Below are positions 34,249 through 41,484 of a stretch of DNA of 41,484 nt, piece after piece. Source of the DNA: Bacteroidota bacterium (GTDB lineage: Bacteria; Bacteroidota; Rhodothermia; Rhodothermales; Bin80); the NCBI GenBank assembly GCA_026709335.1, contig JAPOTE010000019.1:1-41484 (forward strand), written 5' to 3'. Position 1 is the first letter of the stretch; the number at the start of each line of letters is the position of its first letter. The notes beneath the pieces were generated by a model. That model did not search any database. It saw only the letters and a list, made by a program, of their open reading frames with translations, and had not been told where the DNA came from. The position numbers were made by a program, and so were the translations under genes.

Positions 34249-35895
34249 ATGAGCGACGAATCACATAATTATTTGAACGCCAAGAAGGGCATTTGGTCTT
34301 GGCTATCCACAACCGACCATAAGCGTATCGGAATCCTGTATGCTATCGCATGCGGTGCATTCTTTCTTTTGGGAGGTATTCTCGCGACATTTGTTCGAAC
34401 CGAACTCGGTACGCCCGGAGAGACAATTCTTGGACAGGACGAATACAACCAGGTCTTCACCCTCCATGGTGTCGTCATGGTATTTCTGGTAATCATTCCT
34501 GCGATCCCTGGCATCCTCGGAAATTTTGCTCTGCCTATACAAATTGGAGCAAACGATGTGGCTTTCCCACGCCTGAATCTCGCCAGTTGGTATCTCTTTA
34601 TGGCCGGCGCAATCATGGCGGTTTGCGGGTGGCTGTTTGTCGGAAAGGTAGACACTGGCTGGACCTTCTATACCCCCTACTCCAGCGGAGCTTCCAATGC
34701 GGTCCTTTGGCTTACGTCAGCAGTTTTTGTTGCCGGCTTTGCATCTATCTTCACTGGATTGAATTTCATTGTTACCGTACATAAGATGCGTGCTCCTGGC
34801 ATGACCTGGAACCGGCTACCATTATTTACTTGGGCCATCTATGCAACCGGGATCGTTCAGGTTCTAGCTACACCGGTTATCGGGATCACTATGATACTCC
34901 TGTTCTTGGAAAAATTGATGCATATCGGCATCTTTGATCCGGCTCTTGGTGGTGATCCCGTCCTGTTTCAGCATTTCTTCTGGTTCTACAGCCATCCTGC
35001 CGTATACATCATGATTCTTCCGGCGATGGGTATAATCAGTGATCTCATGGGGACATTCTCCCGTCAACAGGTTTCCGGCTATACGTTCATTGCTCTTTCG
35101 TCCGTAGCCATCGCATTCCTGGGCTTTCTTGTATGGGGACACCATATGTTCGTAGCCGGTCAGAGTGCTCTTTCTTCAATTATTTTCTCAATGCTCACCT
35201 TCCTGATTGGAATACCAACAGGAATCAAGGTGTTCAACTGGGTTGCAACCATGTACAAGGGATCTGTCTGGCTCCGTACTCCGATGCTTTATGCCCTGAT
35301 GTTTCTCTTCCTGTTTACAATTGGTGGTCTCACAGGAATTATGGTCGGCGTTCTGGCAGTAGATGTTCATCTACATGACACCTATTTCGTAGTTGCCCAC
35401 TTCCACTATGTAATGATGGGCGGCGCACTGATTGGATTGATTGGCGGTCTGCATTACTGGTGGCCGAAGATGACCGGTCGAATGTACAATGAGACGGCGG
35501 GGGTGATTGCGGCCATCTTGGTATTTATAGGATTTAATCTGACCTTCTTTACCCAATTCTTCTTGGGATCAAAGGGAATGCCGCGGCGCTATCATGACTA
35601 TTCTGAATTACTGGACACATTCCCCGAATTTGCAGCACTGAATATGGCTTCTACCATTGGATCATATATCTTGGGAGTCGGGTTACTGCTGATCCTTGTA
35701 TATGCACTGTATTCACTGTTTCGAGGCCCGAAAGCAACTGCAAATCCATGGGGAGCATGTACTCTGGAGTGGACACATACAGGGCCGGTTCCTGATGAAC
35801 ATAATTTCCATGAAACTCCCCAGGTCACTCGTGGCCCCTATGACTTTCACCTTGCGGATGATGTCTTTGGGCCCAAAAACAATTCTCAGTCATGA
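34249..35895 (+). CDS. coxA: cytochrome c oxidase subunit I, A2-type heme-copper oxidase
   Basis: A 548-residue, 12-helix catalytic subunit. Heme a ligands are His73 and His386, heme a3 is His384, and CuB has His249 plus the pair His298-His299 (WGHHMF). In the active-site helix the usual Glu of A1 oxidases is absent and the motif is YSHPAV (247-252). That is the A2 signature, where Tyr and Ser replace the Glu of the D-channel, as described for the Rhodothermus marinus caa3 enzyme. It reduces O2 to water and pumps protons. The stop overlaps the coxC start (ATGA). Confidence 0.97.
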   Translation: MSDESHNYLNAKKGIWSWLSTTDHKRIGILYAIACGAFFLLGGILATFVRTELGTPGETILGQDEYNQVFTLHGVVMVFLVIIPAIPGILGNFALPIQIGANDVAFPRLNLASWYLFMAGAIMAVCGWLFVGKVDTGWTFYTPYSSGASNAVLWLTSAVFVAGFASIFTGLNFIVTVHKMRAPGMTWNRLPLFTWAIYATGIVQVLATPVIGITMILLFLEKLMHIGIFDPALGGDPVLFQHFFWFYSHPAVYIMILPAMGIISDLMGTFSRQQVSGYTFIALSSVAIAFLGFLVWGHHMFVAGQSALSSIIFSMLTFLIGIPTGIKVFNWVATMYKGSVWLRTPMLYALMFLFLFTIGGLTGIMVGVLAVDVHLHDTYFVVAHFHYVMMGGALIGLIGGLHYWWPKMTGRMYNETAGVIAAILVFIGFNLTFFTQFFLGSKGMPRRYHDYSELLDTFPEFAALNMASTIGSYILGVGLLLILVYALYSLFRGPKATANPWGACTLEWTHTGPVPDEHNFHETPQVTRGPYDFHLADDVFGPKNNSQS

Positions 35896-36554
35896 GTAGT
35901 GCAGACACAACACTTAAGCACTATTTCGTGAGCCACGAGCAGCAGTTTGATGCTGCAAAACTAGGTATGTGGCTGTTTTTAGTCACAGAAATTCTCCTTT
36001 TTGCAGGGATGTTTGTGGCATATGCAGTATACAGATCATGGCACCCAGAGGTCTTCCTTCAGGCCAGCGAATTATTGGACTGGCGCTTGGGAGCTCTGAA
36101 TACAGTGGTACTTCTGGCATCAAGCTTTACGGTTGCCCTTTCAATCCACTACGTACAAAAAGGACAAAATGACAAAGTTTTTCTGCTCATTATACTCACG
36201 CTTTTATGCGCTGCCGCTTTTATGGTCGTGAAGTATTTTGAATATTCAGATAAATTTTCTCATGGAATTTTCCCGGGAGCAGGCTTTGACCCACATGGCA
36301 TTATTGACGGCAAAGATTACTCCAAGTATAACGTTCCGTTTGCACCGCAATTTTTTAGCATATATTTTGTCATGACTGGAATCCATGGCGTCCACGTACT
36401 TGTCGGGATGGGGATGTTTGGATGGCTTGCTACGCGCGTGGCACGCGGTCATTTTTCACCTCAGTGGTATACTCCGGTAGAGCTGACCGGCTTGTACTGG
36501 CACTTGGTGGACATTATCTGGATCTTTCTTTTCCCACTACTTTATCTGATATAG
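35892..36554 (+). CDS. coxC: cytochrome c oxidase subunit III
   Basis: A 220-residue membrane protein of the seven-helix or reduced five-helix subunit III family. It opens with [20 protein letters not shown] and ends with the conserved [20 protein letters not shown], then [20 protein letters not shown]. The conserved E-rich helix ([10 protein letters not shown]) is present. It overlaps coxA by 4 bases and precedes coxD by 11 bases. Subunit III is thought to stabilise proton uptake by subunit I. Confidence 0.95.
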   Translation: MSSADTTLKHYFVSHEQQFDAAKLGMWLFLVTEILLFAGMFVAYAVYRSWHPEVFLQASELLDWRLGALNTVVLLASSFTVALSIHYVQKGQNDKVFLLIILTLLCAAAFMVVKYFEYSDKFSHGIFPGAGFDPHGIIDGKDYSKYNVPFAPQFFSIYFVMTGIHGVHVLVGMGMFGWLATRVARGHFSPQWYTPVELTGLYWHLVDIIWIFLFPLLYLI

Positions 36555-36565
36555 AGGTATTCTCT

Positions 36566-36925
36566 ATGGCACAGGGCCATCATCACATTATTCCCCTGCG
36601 CACACTCAGTATAGTGTTCGCTATACTCCTGGTTCTGACGGTAGTCACTGTGATCACCGCACGAATTGATTTGGGAGCACTAAATGTTCCTCTGGCATTA
36701 TCCATTGCTGGCTTCAAGGCAATCCTCGTTGCGATGATCTTCATGGCTCTGAAGTATGATAATAAGGTGAATCTATTGGCAGTCGTACTTGGAGTTGTAT
36801 TTGTTGTGGTTTTTCTGGCACTGACGTTTGCTGATACGGAGTTTCGCGGGAACCTTGGAATTACAGAACCTGCAATTACAGAACCGGTCTCTGAGCCTTC
36901 CGACAAGGAACCTCCTTCACACTGA
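36566..36925 (+). CDS. coxD: cytochrome c oxidase subunit IV (CoxD/CtaF-type)
   Basis: A 119-residue protein with three predicted helices, a His-rich start (MAQGHHHIIP) and a block AGFKAILVAMIFMALKYDNK typical of prokaryotic subunit IV (PF03626). The C-terminus is Glu/Pro rich. ATG 36566 has a GAGGT-type ribosome-binding site; the frame is open further upstream to 36422, but that part lies over coxC and is not family-like. It is the last gene of the respiratory operon. A palindrome directly after it may terminate the operon. Confidence 0.88.
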   Translation: MAQGHHHIIPLRTLSIVFAILLVLTVVTVITARIDLGALNVPLALSIAGFKAILVAMIFMALKYDNKVNLLAVVLGVVFVVVFLALTFADTEFRGNLGITEPAITEPVSEPSDKEPPSH

Positions 36926-36933
36926 GCAATCTA

Positions 36934-36951
36934 TCGAAAATTTATTTTCGA
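36934..36951. terminator. 18-base palindrome after coxD, possible operon end
   Basis: TCGAAAAT (36934-36941) and ATTTTCGA (36944-36951) form perfect 8-base arms around TT, 9 bases after the coxD stop. There is no T run afterwards and the stem is AT-rich, so it may be a processing hairpin or a binding site instead of a true terminator. Confidence 0.35.
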
Positions 36952-37031
36952 GCAGATGAGATCAGAAGGTGTTCCTCTTGCTTTTCTGTGACCTCTTGAT
37001 TTTGGCTAATCGCTACGTTTATCTTTCGATG

Positions 37032-37116
37032 ATAACCTCAGTTATGATTCTCTCCTTTGCTTTTCTGTACTTTTCGGGGCCTTTGTTGTATAAACAATAG
37101 TTATAACACCTGTTAT
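37032..37116. promoter_or_regulatory. two ATAAC-N4-GTTAT palindromes upstream of the solute-binding gene
   Basis: ATAAC-CTCA-GTTAT lies at 37032-37045 and ATAAC-ACCT-GTTAT at 37103-37116, 71 bases apart from start to start. Fourteen-base dyads with 5-base arms and a 4-base spacer are the format of CRP/FNR-family boxes; the second copy contains TAACA-CC-TGTTA, close to the PrfA-box core. The downstream copy ends 27 bases before the ATG of the solute-binding protein. A 12-base direct repeat (TTGCTTTTCTGT, 36978 and 37057) lies in the same region. Confidence 0.45.
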
Positions 37117-37143
37117 TTCATCTCCAATAATTAACCTGTTGCA

Positions 37144-38301
37144 ATGAGATTTCTATCGCTCGTCCTCTCTGTTTTGCTCGTTGTGTCCTTGAGTTCATGT
37201 GACTCAAATTCTACCGACGAACCCATAGAAACCTATATTGGCCTAGCTGCACCATTAACGGGCGCCCTGGCCAGAGCTGGCCAAAACATGCGTATAGCCG
37301 CCGAAATGTCCATCGCACTTGCGAATGAATCTCGTTCCGAAGATACCCCGCCCTACAGGCTGATCATTGAGGACACTGGAAGTACAACTGAGGGGGCCGA
37401 AGAAGCCTTTGAGAACCTCATTGCAGATGGCGTAAGATTTGTAATAGGACCATTTACCTCTTCCAATACTGCACATGTCACTTCCCTCATTGACGAATCC
37501 GGGATTGTCACAATTGCCCCGGCCTCTGCAGCAGCAGGCTTGTCAGCTGAATCTCAGTGGCTCTTCAGGTCCTCGCTTACTGTCGATATTTTGATACCGG
37601 AAGGTGTTCGTGCAACTCATGAGTTTATAAAGTATACCAATGTTGCAACGGTGACCAATCAGGCTGACCGATTCTCCAAGAGTGCACGTGATAAATTCGT
37701 TGAAGAACTTGGCAAACTGAGTGGAGTTACGCTGAATCTCAAAGAGACATTCAGTCGTTTTGATGACGAGATTGTCCCTGAAATGGATTCTCAGATCAGA
37801 GCACTGGCCAACACAAATGAGAAAATAGACGCTCTTGTCTTTTTCGGACAGGCGCCTGACCGCATTCACTTTATCTTAAGGGCTCATGAATTAGGCTTAC
37901 GCGGTATACCGATTATCATCCCGCTCCTCAGCACCTCTGATCTCCGTTTAGCTCGAGAAACAAATCCGATAGCTACAGAGGGGATTTTTGCAATCCAGGT
38001 ATGGATTTCTGGTAGCACTCATGCTGCTAGTAAAGAATTTGTAGCAGCATTCGAAAAACGATACGGTGATACCCCGAATGATCAGCACGCCCGAACCTAT
38101 GCGGCAGTGGGTCTTCTCTTGGAAGCAATTGAAGACGCAGGCGCAAATCCGAGTAGTGAGAATGTCAGAGAGGAATTGGCCGATATGCGCAACGTAGATA
38201 CGATTTATGGTTCGTTTTCTTTTGACAAAAACGGGGATGCCGACTTTACTCCGTTAGTCGGTGTCGCACGTGGTCGCAATCTTGCGCCCTTGGGGAAATA
38301 G
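37144..38301 (+). CDS. lipoprotein periplasmic solute-binding protein (type-1 fold, branched-chain amino-acid-like)
   Basis: A 385-residue protein with a lipoprotein signal, VSLSSC (Cys19). The body resembles the periplasmic binding proteins of ABC transporters for branched-chain amino acids and similar ligands (Peripla_BP_6). Family-like stretches are YIGLAAPLTGALARAGQNM, DGVRFVIGPFTSSNTAHVTS, IVTIAPASAAAGLS, and near the end NVDTIYGSFSFDKNGDADF. No permease or ATPase genes are next to it, so it may be an orphan binding protein or a sensor. Ligand unknown. The two dyads upstream suggest dedicated regulation. Confidence 0.85.
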   Translation: MRFLSLVLSVLLVVSLSSCDSNSTDEPIETYIGLAAPLTGALARAGQNMRIAAEMSIALANESRSEDTPPYRLIIEDTGSTTEGAEEAFENLIADGVRFVIGPFTSSNTAHVTSLIDESGIVTIAPASAAAGLSAESQWLFRSSLTVDILIPEGVRATHEFIKYTNVATVTNQADRFSKSARDKFVEELGKLSGVTLNLKETFSRFDDEIVPEMDSQIRALANTNEKIDALVFFGQAPDRIHFILRAHELGLRGIPIIIPLLSTSDLRLARETNPIATEGIFAIQVWISGSTHAASKEFVAAFEKRYGDTPNDQHARTYAAVGLLLEAIEDAGANPSSENVREELADMRNVDTIYGSFSFDKNGDADFTPLVGVARGRNLAPLGK

Positions 38302-38631
38302 ATTGAAATTCTCCCTTACGTTCCCACAAAATCATACTGATTGCCAGGCAAGCCATTATCTGGATGATTATTGGTTGGTTTCAATGCCTATTTCTTGGAA
38401 TTTTATAGCTATTGCGCGCTATAACGTCTGCCAATCGCTTAACGGCTCCTCACAACAGAAGCATCTATAATCTGCGCCTCGAGCTTTGAGATACGTATTG
38501 TATAGCCTGCATAACTGCATCCTTTAGGAAATTGATCAGCTGTTCTGGGTAATCCGCCGACAATGAAATTGTTAATCTGCCGATATGTATATTGTTAATC
38601 TGCCGGTACATTTACTGTCAATTTGACTGAA
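38302..38631. other. intergenic stretch before the split ATPase gene
   Basis: About 330 bases without a supportable gene. A short open frame that begins inside the solute-binding gene has no motif. The right part contains the 23-base tandem repeats listed separately. The left part has a GCGC-containing palindrome-like patch (TAGCTATTGCGCGCTATAA near 38405), which I could not connect to any function. Confidence 0.5.
38548..38616. repeat. three tandem 23-base iteron-like repeats
   Basis: Copies start at 38548, 38571 and 38594 with a constant 23-base step. The core of copies 2 and 3 is identical: ATTGTTAATCTGCCG (38568-38582 and 38591-38605). Copy 1 matches copy 2 at about 16 of 23 positions (GGTAATCCGCCGA core). 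They end 16 bases before the ATG of the ATPase remnant, so they resemble operator or iteron sites. Confidence 0.7.
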
Positions 38632-39060
38632 ATGCCCAAAAAGAGCTTGATTCCCCGACAAATAAGATGTTTATTTCATGAAGCAATTGGAGATTCACCT
38701 GTCATACTGATTCATGGCCCTCGTCAATGCGGAAAGACAACTTTGGCAAAAAGCGTAGCAAAAAGCTCGGGTTTTCCTATTTCACCTTTGACGATAAAGA
38801 TACCCGACTACTAGTTGCTCAGAATGACCCATTGGGTTTTGTGAGCGATTGCCCAGATCATACTATACTTGATGAAATCCAACGTGTACCAGGATTGGCT
38901 CGCATTTTGAAACTGTCGGTAGATCGTCACAGAATGCCTGGACGCTTTATTCGTATGCATACTGCTAATATCTATTCTTTATTCACCAACTTTGTGGGGT
39001 TGTAACAATGAAATTGATCTTTATTCACTCGCAGCTGCGGATGCGTCACCTTTTGAGTAA
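38632..39060 (+). pseudogene. AAA ATPase with DUF4143 C-terminal domain, N-terminal remnant
   Basis: The product begins MPKKSLIPRQ and has a Walker A motif GPRQCGKTTLA, typical of AAA_14/DUF4143 ATPases. A frameshift near 38775 moves the reading frame; it continues YFTFDDKDTRLL and the Walker B part HTILDEIQRVPGL, then GRFIRMHTANI. Another shift near 38990 leads to LWGCNNEIDLYSLAAADA, matching the position of the family's 'LAGRxEI..L.PL' block. A TAA at 39058-39060 ends it. The domain that should follow is found at 41105-41484, so the gene was interrupted. These ATPases often lack known function. Confidence 0.7.
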
Positions 39061-39103
39061 TGTTGCTTTGTGCTTCCCTGTCCTGTTTTTGATGAAGGCT
39101 TCT

Positions 39104-40249
39104 ATGAGATCAACCTCGTTTCTCCCCATACTTTGTACTTGTTTTTCTTTTGCCCTACATCAAGTGACAGAGGCTCAGGTGAACAAGTCTCCGTACCAGT
39201 TCACGGAGATTTTTAGAATTGGAGACGAGTCTGCTGGCGATACTATCCTGTTCCGATCTCATTTGCATTCACAGATTTCTGTGAATAGTAACGGCCAGTT
39301 ATTCGTTGGAGGTGGATGGAGAGAATCTCCCATCATGTCTTTCTCAGACAGAGGAGATTTCGCTGGCTATTTAGGTGCTGTGGGCGCAGGTCCTGGGGAA
39401 TTCAGAAATAGCACTAGCGTAATCATTGGACTTGAAGATTCAATCTATGTTTTTGACCGGGAGTTAAATAGACTCGTGGTATTTGACCCAAAAACGCTTC
39501 AATACGTTTATAGTAGGACTACAGTTAACGCTGAATCAAATTTTTCCAGTCCCTCTGAATTACTTGGCGTTACGAAAAAAGGATATCTCTACAAATTTGA
39601 CACACCATACCGACCTTCTGGGAATGAATGGGGTATAGAACCCGATGATCCTAGAACTAGTGTAATAAATTTTATAGATTGGCAAGATGTTAAGGTACAA
39701 CACCCCATGGCAGAACTTCCTGCCACAGAGCGCTTAATTAAGACTCAGGAATCATCCATTACCGTGATGCTACGACCCTTTGGCAGGTCACCCTTTTTCG
39801 TCTTTAAGAACGGAGTATTGTATGCTGGATGGAATGACACGATTAATATCTCTATCATCTCAGATATGGGAGAACAAATACAAATCATAAAAGCCGAACA
39901 TGAAGCCCAATCTGTTACTCGGAAAGAACTAGAGTCTATCGTTGCCTCAAATCACATGGAGGAAAACCATCAGGTGATACTTCAATCTGAATTGATACCA
40001 GAAACAAAACCAGCATATGATGCAATGGTCGTTGATGATCACGGACACATATGGATCAGAAAGTACCCTGACACTGGTGCGGAACTTGCTCTATGGATGA
40101 TTATTGGTTCAGATAACAAATTGGTCGGCGAAATGGAACTGCCCTCAAATTTACTCTTAAAAACTATACAAGGAGGGCGAGCGTATGCGAGTGTTGAGTC
40201 TGAAATATACGGTCCATATATCGTTGTATATTCTATTTCGTCGAAATAG
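39104..40249 (+). CDS. exported 6-bladed beta-propeller protein
   Basis: A 381-residue protein with a signal peptide (MRSTSFLPILCTCFSFALHQ, cleavage near TEAQ). The open frame extends upstream to 39008, but that N-terminus is unlike a signal sequence start, so ATG 39104 is preferred. The family-typical motif GAVGAGPGEF occurs at about residue 92, followed by DSIYVFDRELNRLVVFDPKT. Further blade-like segments are FVFKNGVLYAGWNDTI and DDHGHIWIRKYPD. It belongs to the same family as the decayed gene at 542-1587. It sits inside the split ATPase gene and just before a transposase remnant. Role unknown, probably extracytoplasmic. Confidence 0.78.
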   Translation: MRSTSFLPILCTCFSFALHQVTEAQVNKSPYQFTEIFRIGDESAGDTILFRSHLHSQISVNSNGQLFVGGGWRESPIMSFSDRGDFAGYLGAVGAGPGEFRNSTSVIIGLEDSIYVFDRELNRLVVFDPKTLQYVYSRTTVNAESNFSSPSELLGVTKKGYLYKFDTPYRPSGNEWGIEPDDPRTSVINFIDWQDVKVQHPMAELPATERLIKTQESSITVMLRPFGRSPFFVFKNGVLYAGWNDTINISIISDMGEQIQIIKAEHEAQSVTRKELESIVASNHMEENHQVILQSELIPETKPAYDAMVVDDHGHIWIRKYPDTGAELALWMIIGSDNKLVGEMELPSNLLLKTIQGGRAYASVESEIYGPYIVVYSISSK

Positions 40250-40413
40250 TGGTTTGTTCGGAATCTGAATCGCAGTTCAGATTTCTCTGTCTGCTCTTTT
40301 TCTTGGTGTCCATCTGCACACATTCCTGATTGATGTGCCTCTGCGATACTACTGAAGTACACCAGATATATGGTGAAAACATTCCACCCGATGTCCGAAT
40401 AATCACGGACTAA
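40250..40413. other. spacer after the propeller gene with a possible terminator hairpin
   Basis: AATCTGAA (40262-40269) and TTCAGATT (40276-40283) form a perfect 8-base stem with loop TCGCAG, about 12 bases after the propeller stop. A pyrimidine-rich stretch with a T5 run follows at a distance. It is a weak intrinsic-terminator candidate. The rest of the spacer holds nothing I can assign. Confidence 0.4.
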
Positions 40414-40968
40414 TTGAGTGCGGGGAAGACAGCCCTATTAGAGGAAATGGCCTTGGTTGCGGTGACGGTTCAAACGATGGACGGTGGGGATACGGCGTCC
40501 ATTGAAGAGACATTGGATGTAATAACCGAGCACCTGGATGCAATGGAGTTGCGCGCAGAAGAGGTTGTGACGGATAAGGGATATCATTCCAATGCGGTGA
40601 TGGTTTCGGTGAAAGAGCGTGGGCTTCGCAGTTCCATCAGCGAGCCGAATCGTGAGCGTCGCAAATGGAGCAAGAACAGAGAGGCGCAGCAGCCGACCTA
40701 TGCAAATCGGCGTCGAATCAAGGGGGCACGTGGGAGGTCCTTACTTCGTCAGCGAGGAGAGAAAATGGAGCGGGCGTTTGCGCATTTGTTGGAGACGGGT
40801 GGGTTACGTCGGGTTCATGTATGAGGTCAAATTGAAATTTCGAAGCGAATCATGCTACAAGGGGCAGCCTTGAATCCGGGAATTTTGATGCGCCAAATCC
40901 TTGGGGTTGGTAAACCCAGAGTGCTTCAAGGGGAGATGTCCGTCCAATTGGCACTGGCGGGGTGGTAG
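40414..40968 (+). pseudogene. DDE transposase (IS4/IS5-superfamily), C-terminal remnant with internal stop
   Basis: The frame shows family blocks ALVAVTVQTMDGGDTASIEE, then EEVVTDKGYHSNAVMV, 'RSSISEPNRERRKWSKN', and YANRRRIKGARGRSLLRQRG followed by EKMERAFAHLLETGGLRRVH. The VVTDKGYHS and R(G)E-K-E-R-A-F-A-H parts carry catalytic D and E residues of DDE transposases. A TGA at 40822-40824 interrupts it, and the same frame then continues GQIEISKRIMLQGAALNPGI and LGVGKPRVLQG to a TAG at 40966-40968. The N-terminal half is missing. So this element cannot move by itself. Confidence 0.82.
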
Positions 40969-41104
40969 GAGGGCCCTTTTGGGTTGATTTTTGGGCGAAA
41001 ACGTTCATATTCAAGCCTGTAGCACCAGATTCGCCTCACCTGCCCCGAACTGAGATCAAAAATGCTCAAATAACCCGTTTCACTACAAATGGCAAATCTT
41101 GGAA

Positions 41105-41484
41105 ATACGCAGTCAAAAAACTGCTTTATCCACGGGCTGATAGGCGTAAATCCAAATACGTTGCTTGAAAATCGTGCTTTATTTGGACACCTGGTTGAGT
41201 CATTTGTTTATCAGGAGTTGAGACGACAAGCCAGCTCATCCGACGAACCCTATATGTTCCATCATTTTCGCAACCGTGATGGGGGTGAAGTTGACCTCAT
41301 CATTGAGCGAGGCGCCCTTGAGTTAGCAGGTATTGAAATCAAAGCTTCTGCCACGGTATTTGATTCTGATTTCAAGGAGCTGCGCAGGATAAAGGCTGCC
41401 CATCCTGACAAATTCAGATGGTTCTACTGGGCTTTGTGTGGTTTAAGATCTAAACCTCCGCAGAAAAAGAAAATTGCGACTCTG
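41105..41484 (+). pseudogene. AAA ATPase with DUF4143 domain, C-terminal remnant (runs off the window)
   Basis: From about 41105 the frame reads KNCFIHGLIGVNPNTLLENR, then ALFGHLVESFVYQELRRQAS. The nuclease-like DUF4143 pattern follows: HHFRNRDGGEVDLIIERG and ELAGIEIKASATVFDSDF. In DUF4143 proteins this end follows the ATPase core, which is found at 38632-39060 in the same orientation. The frame is open to the last base of the window. The FIHGL part suggests a small deletion compared with the family's 'FxDTGL'. It has no start of its own that I can support. Confidence 0.7.

Noticed and set aside
36422-36565. Longer start for the oxidase subunit IV gene
   Set aside because: It lies over coxC in another frame and has no family-like sequence; the ATG at 36566 has a ribosome-binding site.
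1-41484. tRNA, rRNA or CRISPR array
   Set aside because: No TPsiC-like tRNA arm, rRNA block or regular spacer-repeat array was recognised in intergenic sequence; the only short tandem array is the 23-base triplet at 38548.

Overview
The window looks like a piece of a Rhodothermales-type (Rhodothermota, Bacteroidota-related) chromosome of moderate GC. The strongest pointers are an alternative complex III operon running straight into an SCO gene and an A2-type caa3 oxidase, the arrangement known from Rhodothermus marinus. Two PorV/PorQ-like outer-membrane proteins, a secreted protein with an FlgD/T9SS-type C-terminal domain and a CruF-type carotenoid gene agree with this. The taxon is an inference; there is no rRNA or tRNA in the window.

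Layout. 1-541: 3' end of an IS66-family element. 542-1960 (minus strand): decayed cassette of a Cys-rich exported peptide and a 6-bladed beta-propeller lipoprotein pseudogene with three in-frame stops. 2407-6679: carotenoid operon cruF, a fused crtE-crtB gene, crtI. 6872-9317: aspartate-type aminotransferase and a site-2 protease. 9343-13684: four tightly packed envelope genes (lipoprotein, BNR-repeat secreted protein, two PorV/PorQ-like barrels). 13751-14995: remnant of a small GlsB/YmgE-type membrane protein, then an AI-2E family permease. 14976-16599 (minus): argH, with a small coupled upstream reading frame.

16613-20376 is an AT-richer accessory stretch. It holds an EcoRI-type adenine methyltransferase carrying a G9 tract, a DUF262-HNH nuclease, an orphan methyltransferase tail, a divergent small-protein/retropepsin pair, and a structured non-coding region ending in an intrinsic terminator. 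20476-23827: BIG2/LVIVD-repeat secreted protein and a divergent MATE transporter. 24444-36925: twelve-gene respiratory operon, actABCDEF, a small membrane protein, sco, coxBACD. Together these encode quinol to cytochrome c to O2 electron transfer plus copper delivery. 37144-38301: lipoprotein solute-binding protein with two ATAAC-N4-GTTAT palindromes upstream. 38548-41484: 23-bp tandem repeats, then an AAA/DUF4143 ATPase gene split into N- and C-terminal remnants by a segment carrying an intact propeller gene and a broken DDE transposase.

The housekeeping blocks (carotenoid, argH, respiration) are intact. The decay and mobility signals sit at both window ends and in the 16.6-20.4 kb stretch. 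The most unusual items are the crtE-crtB fusion, the possibly phase-variable methyltransferase paired with a DUF262-HNH protein, and the retropepsin pair beside a structured RNA candidate. All functional calls come from reading motifs by eye; no database search was run.
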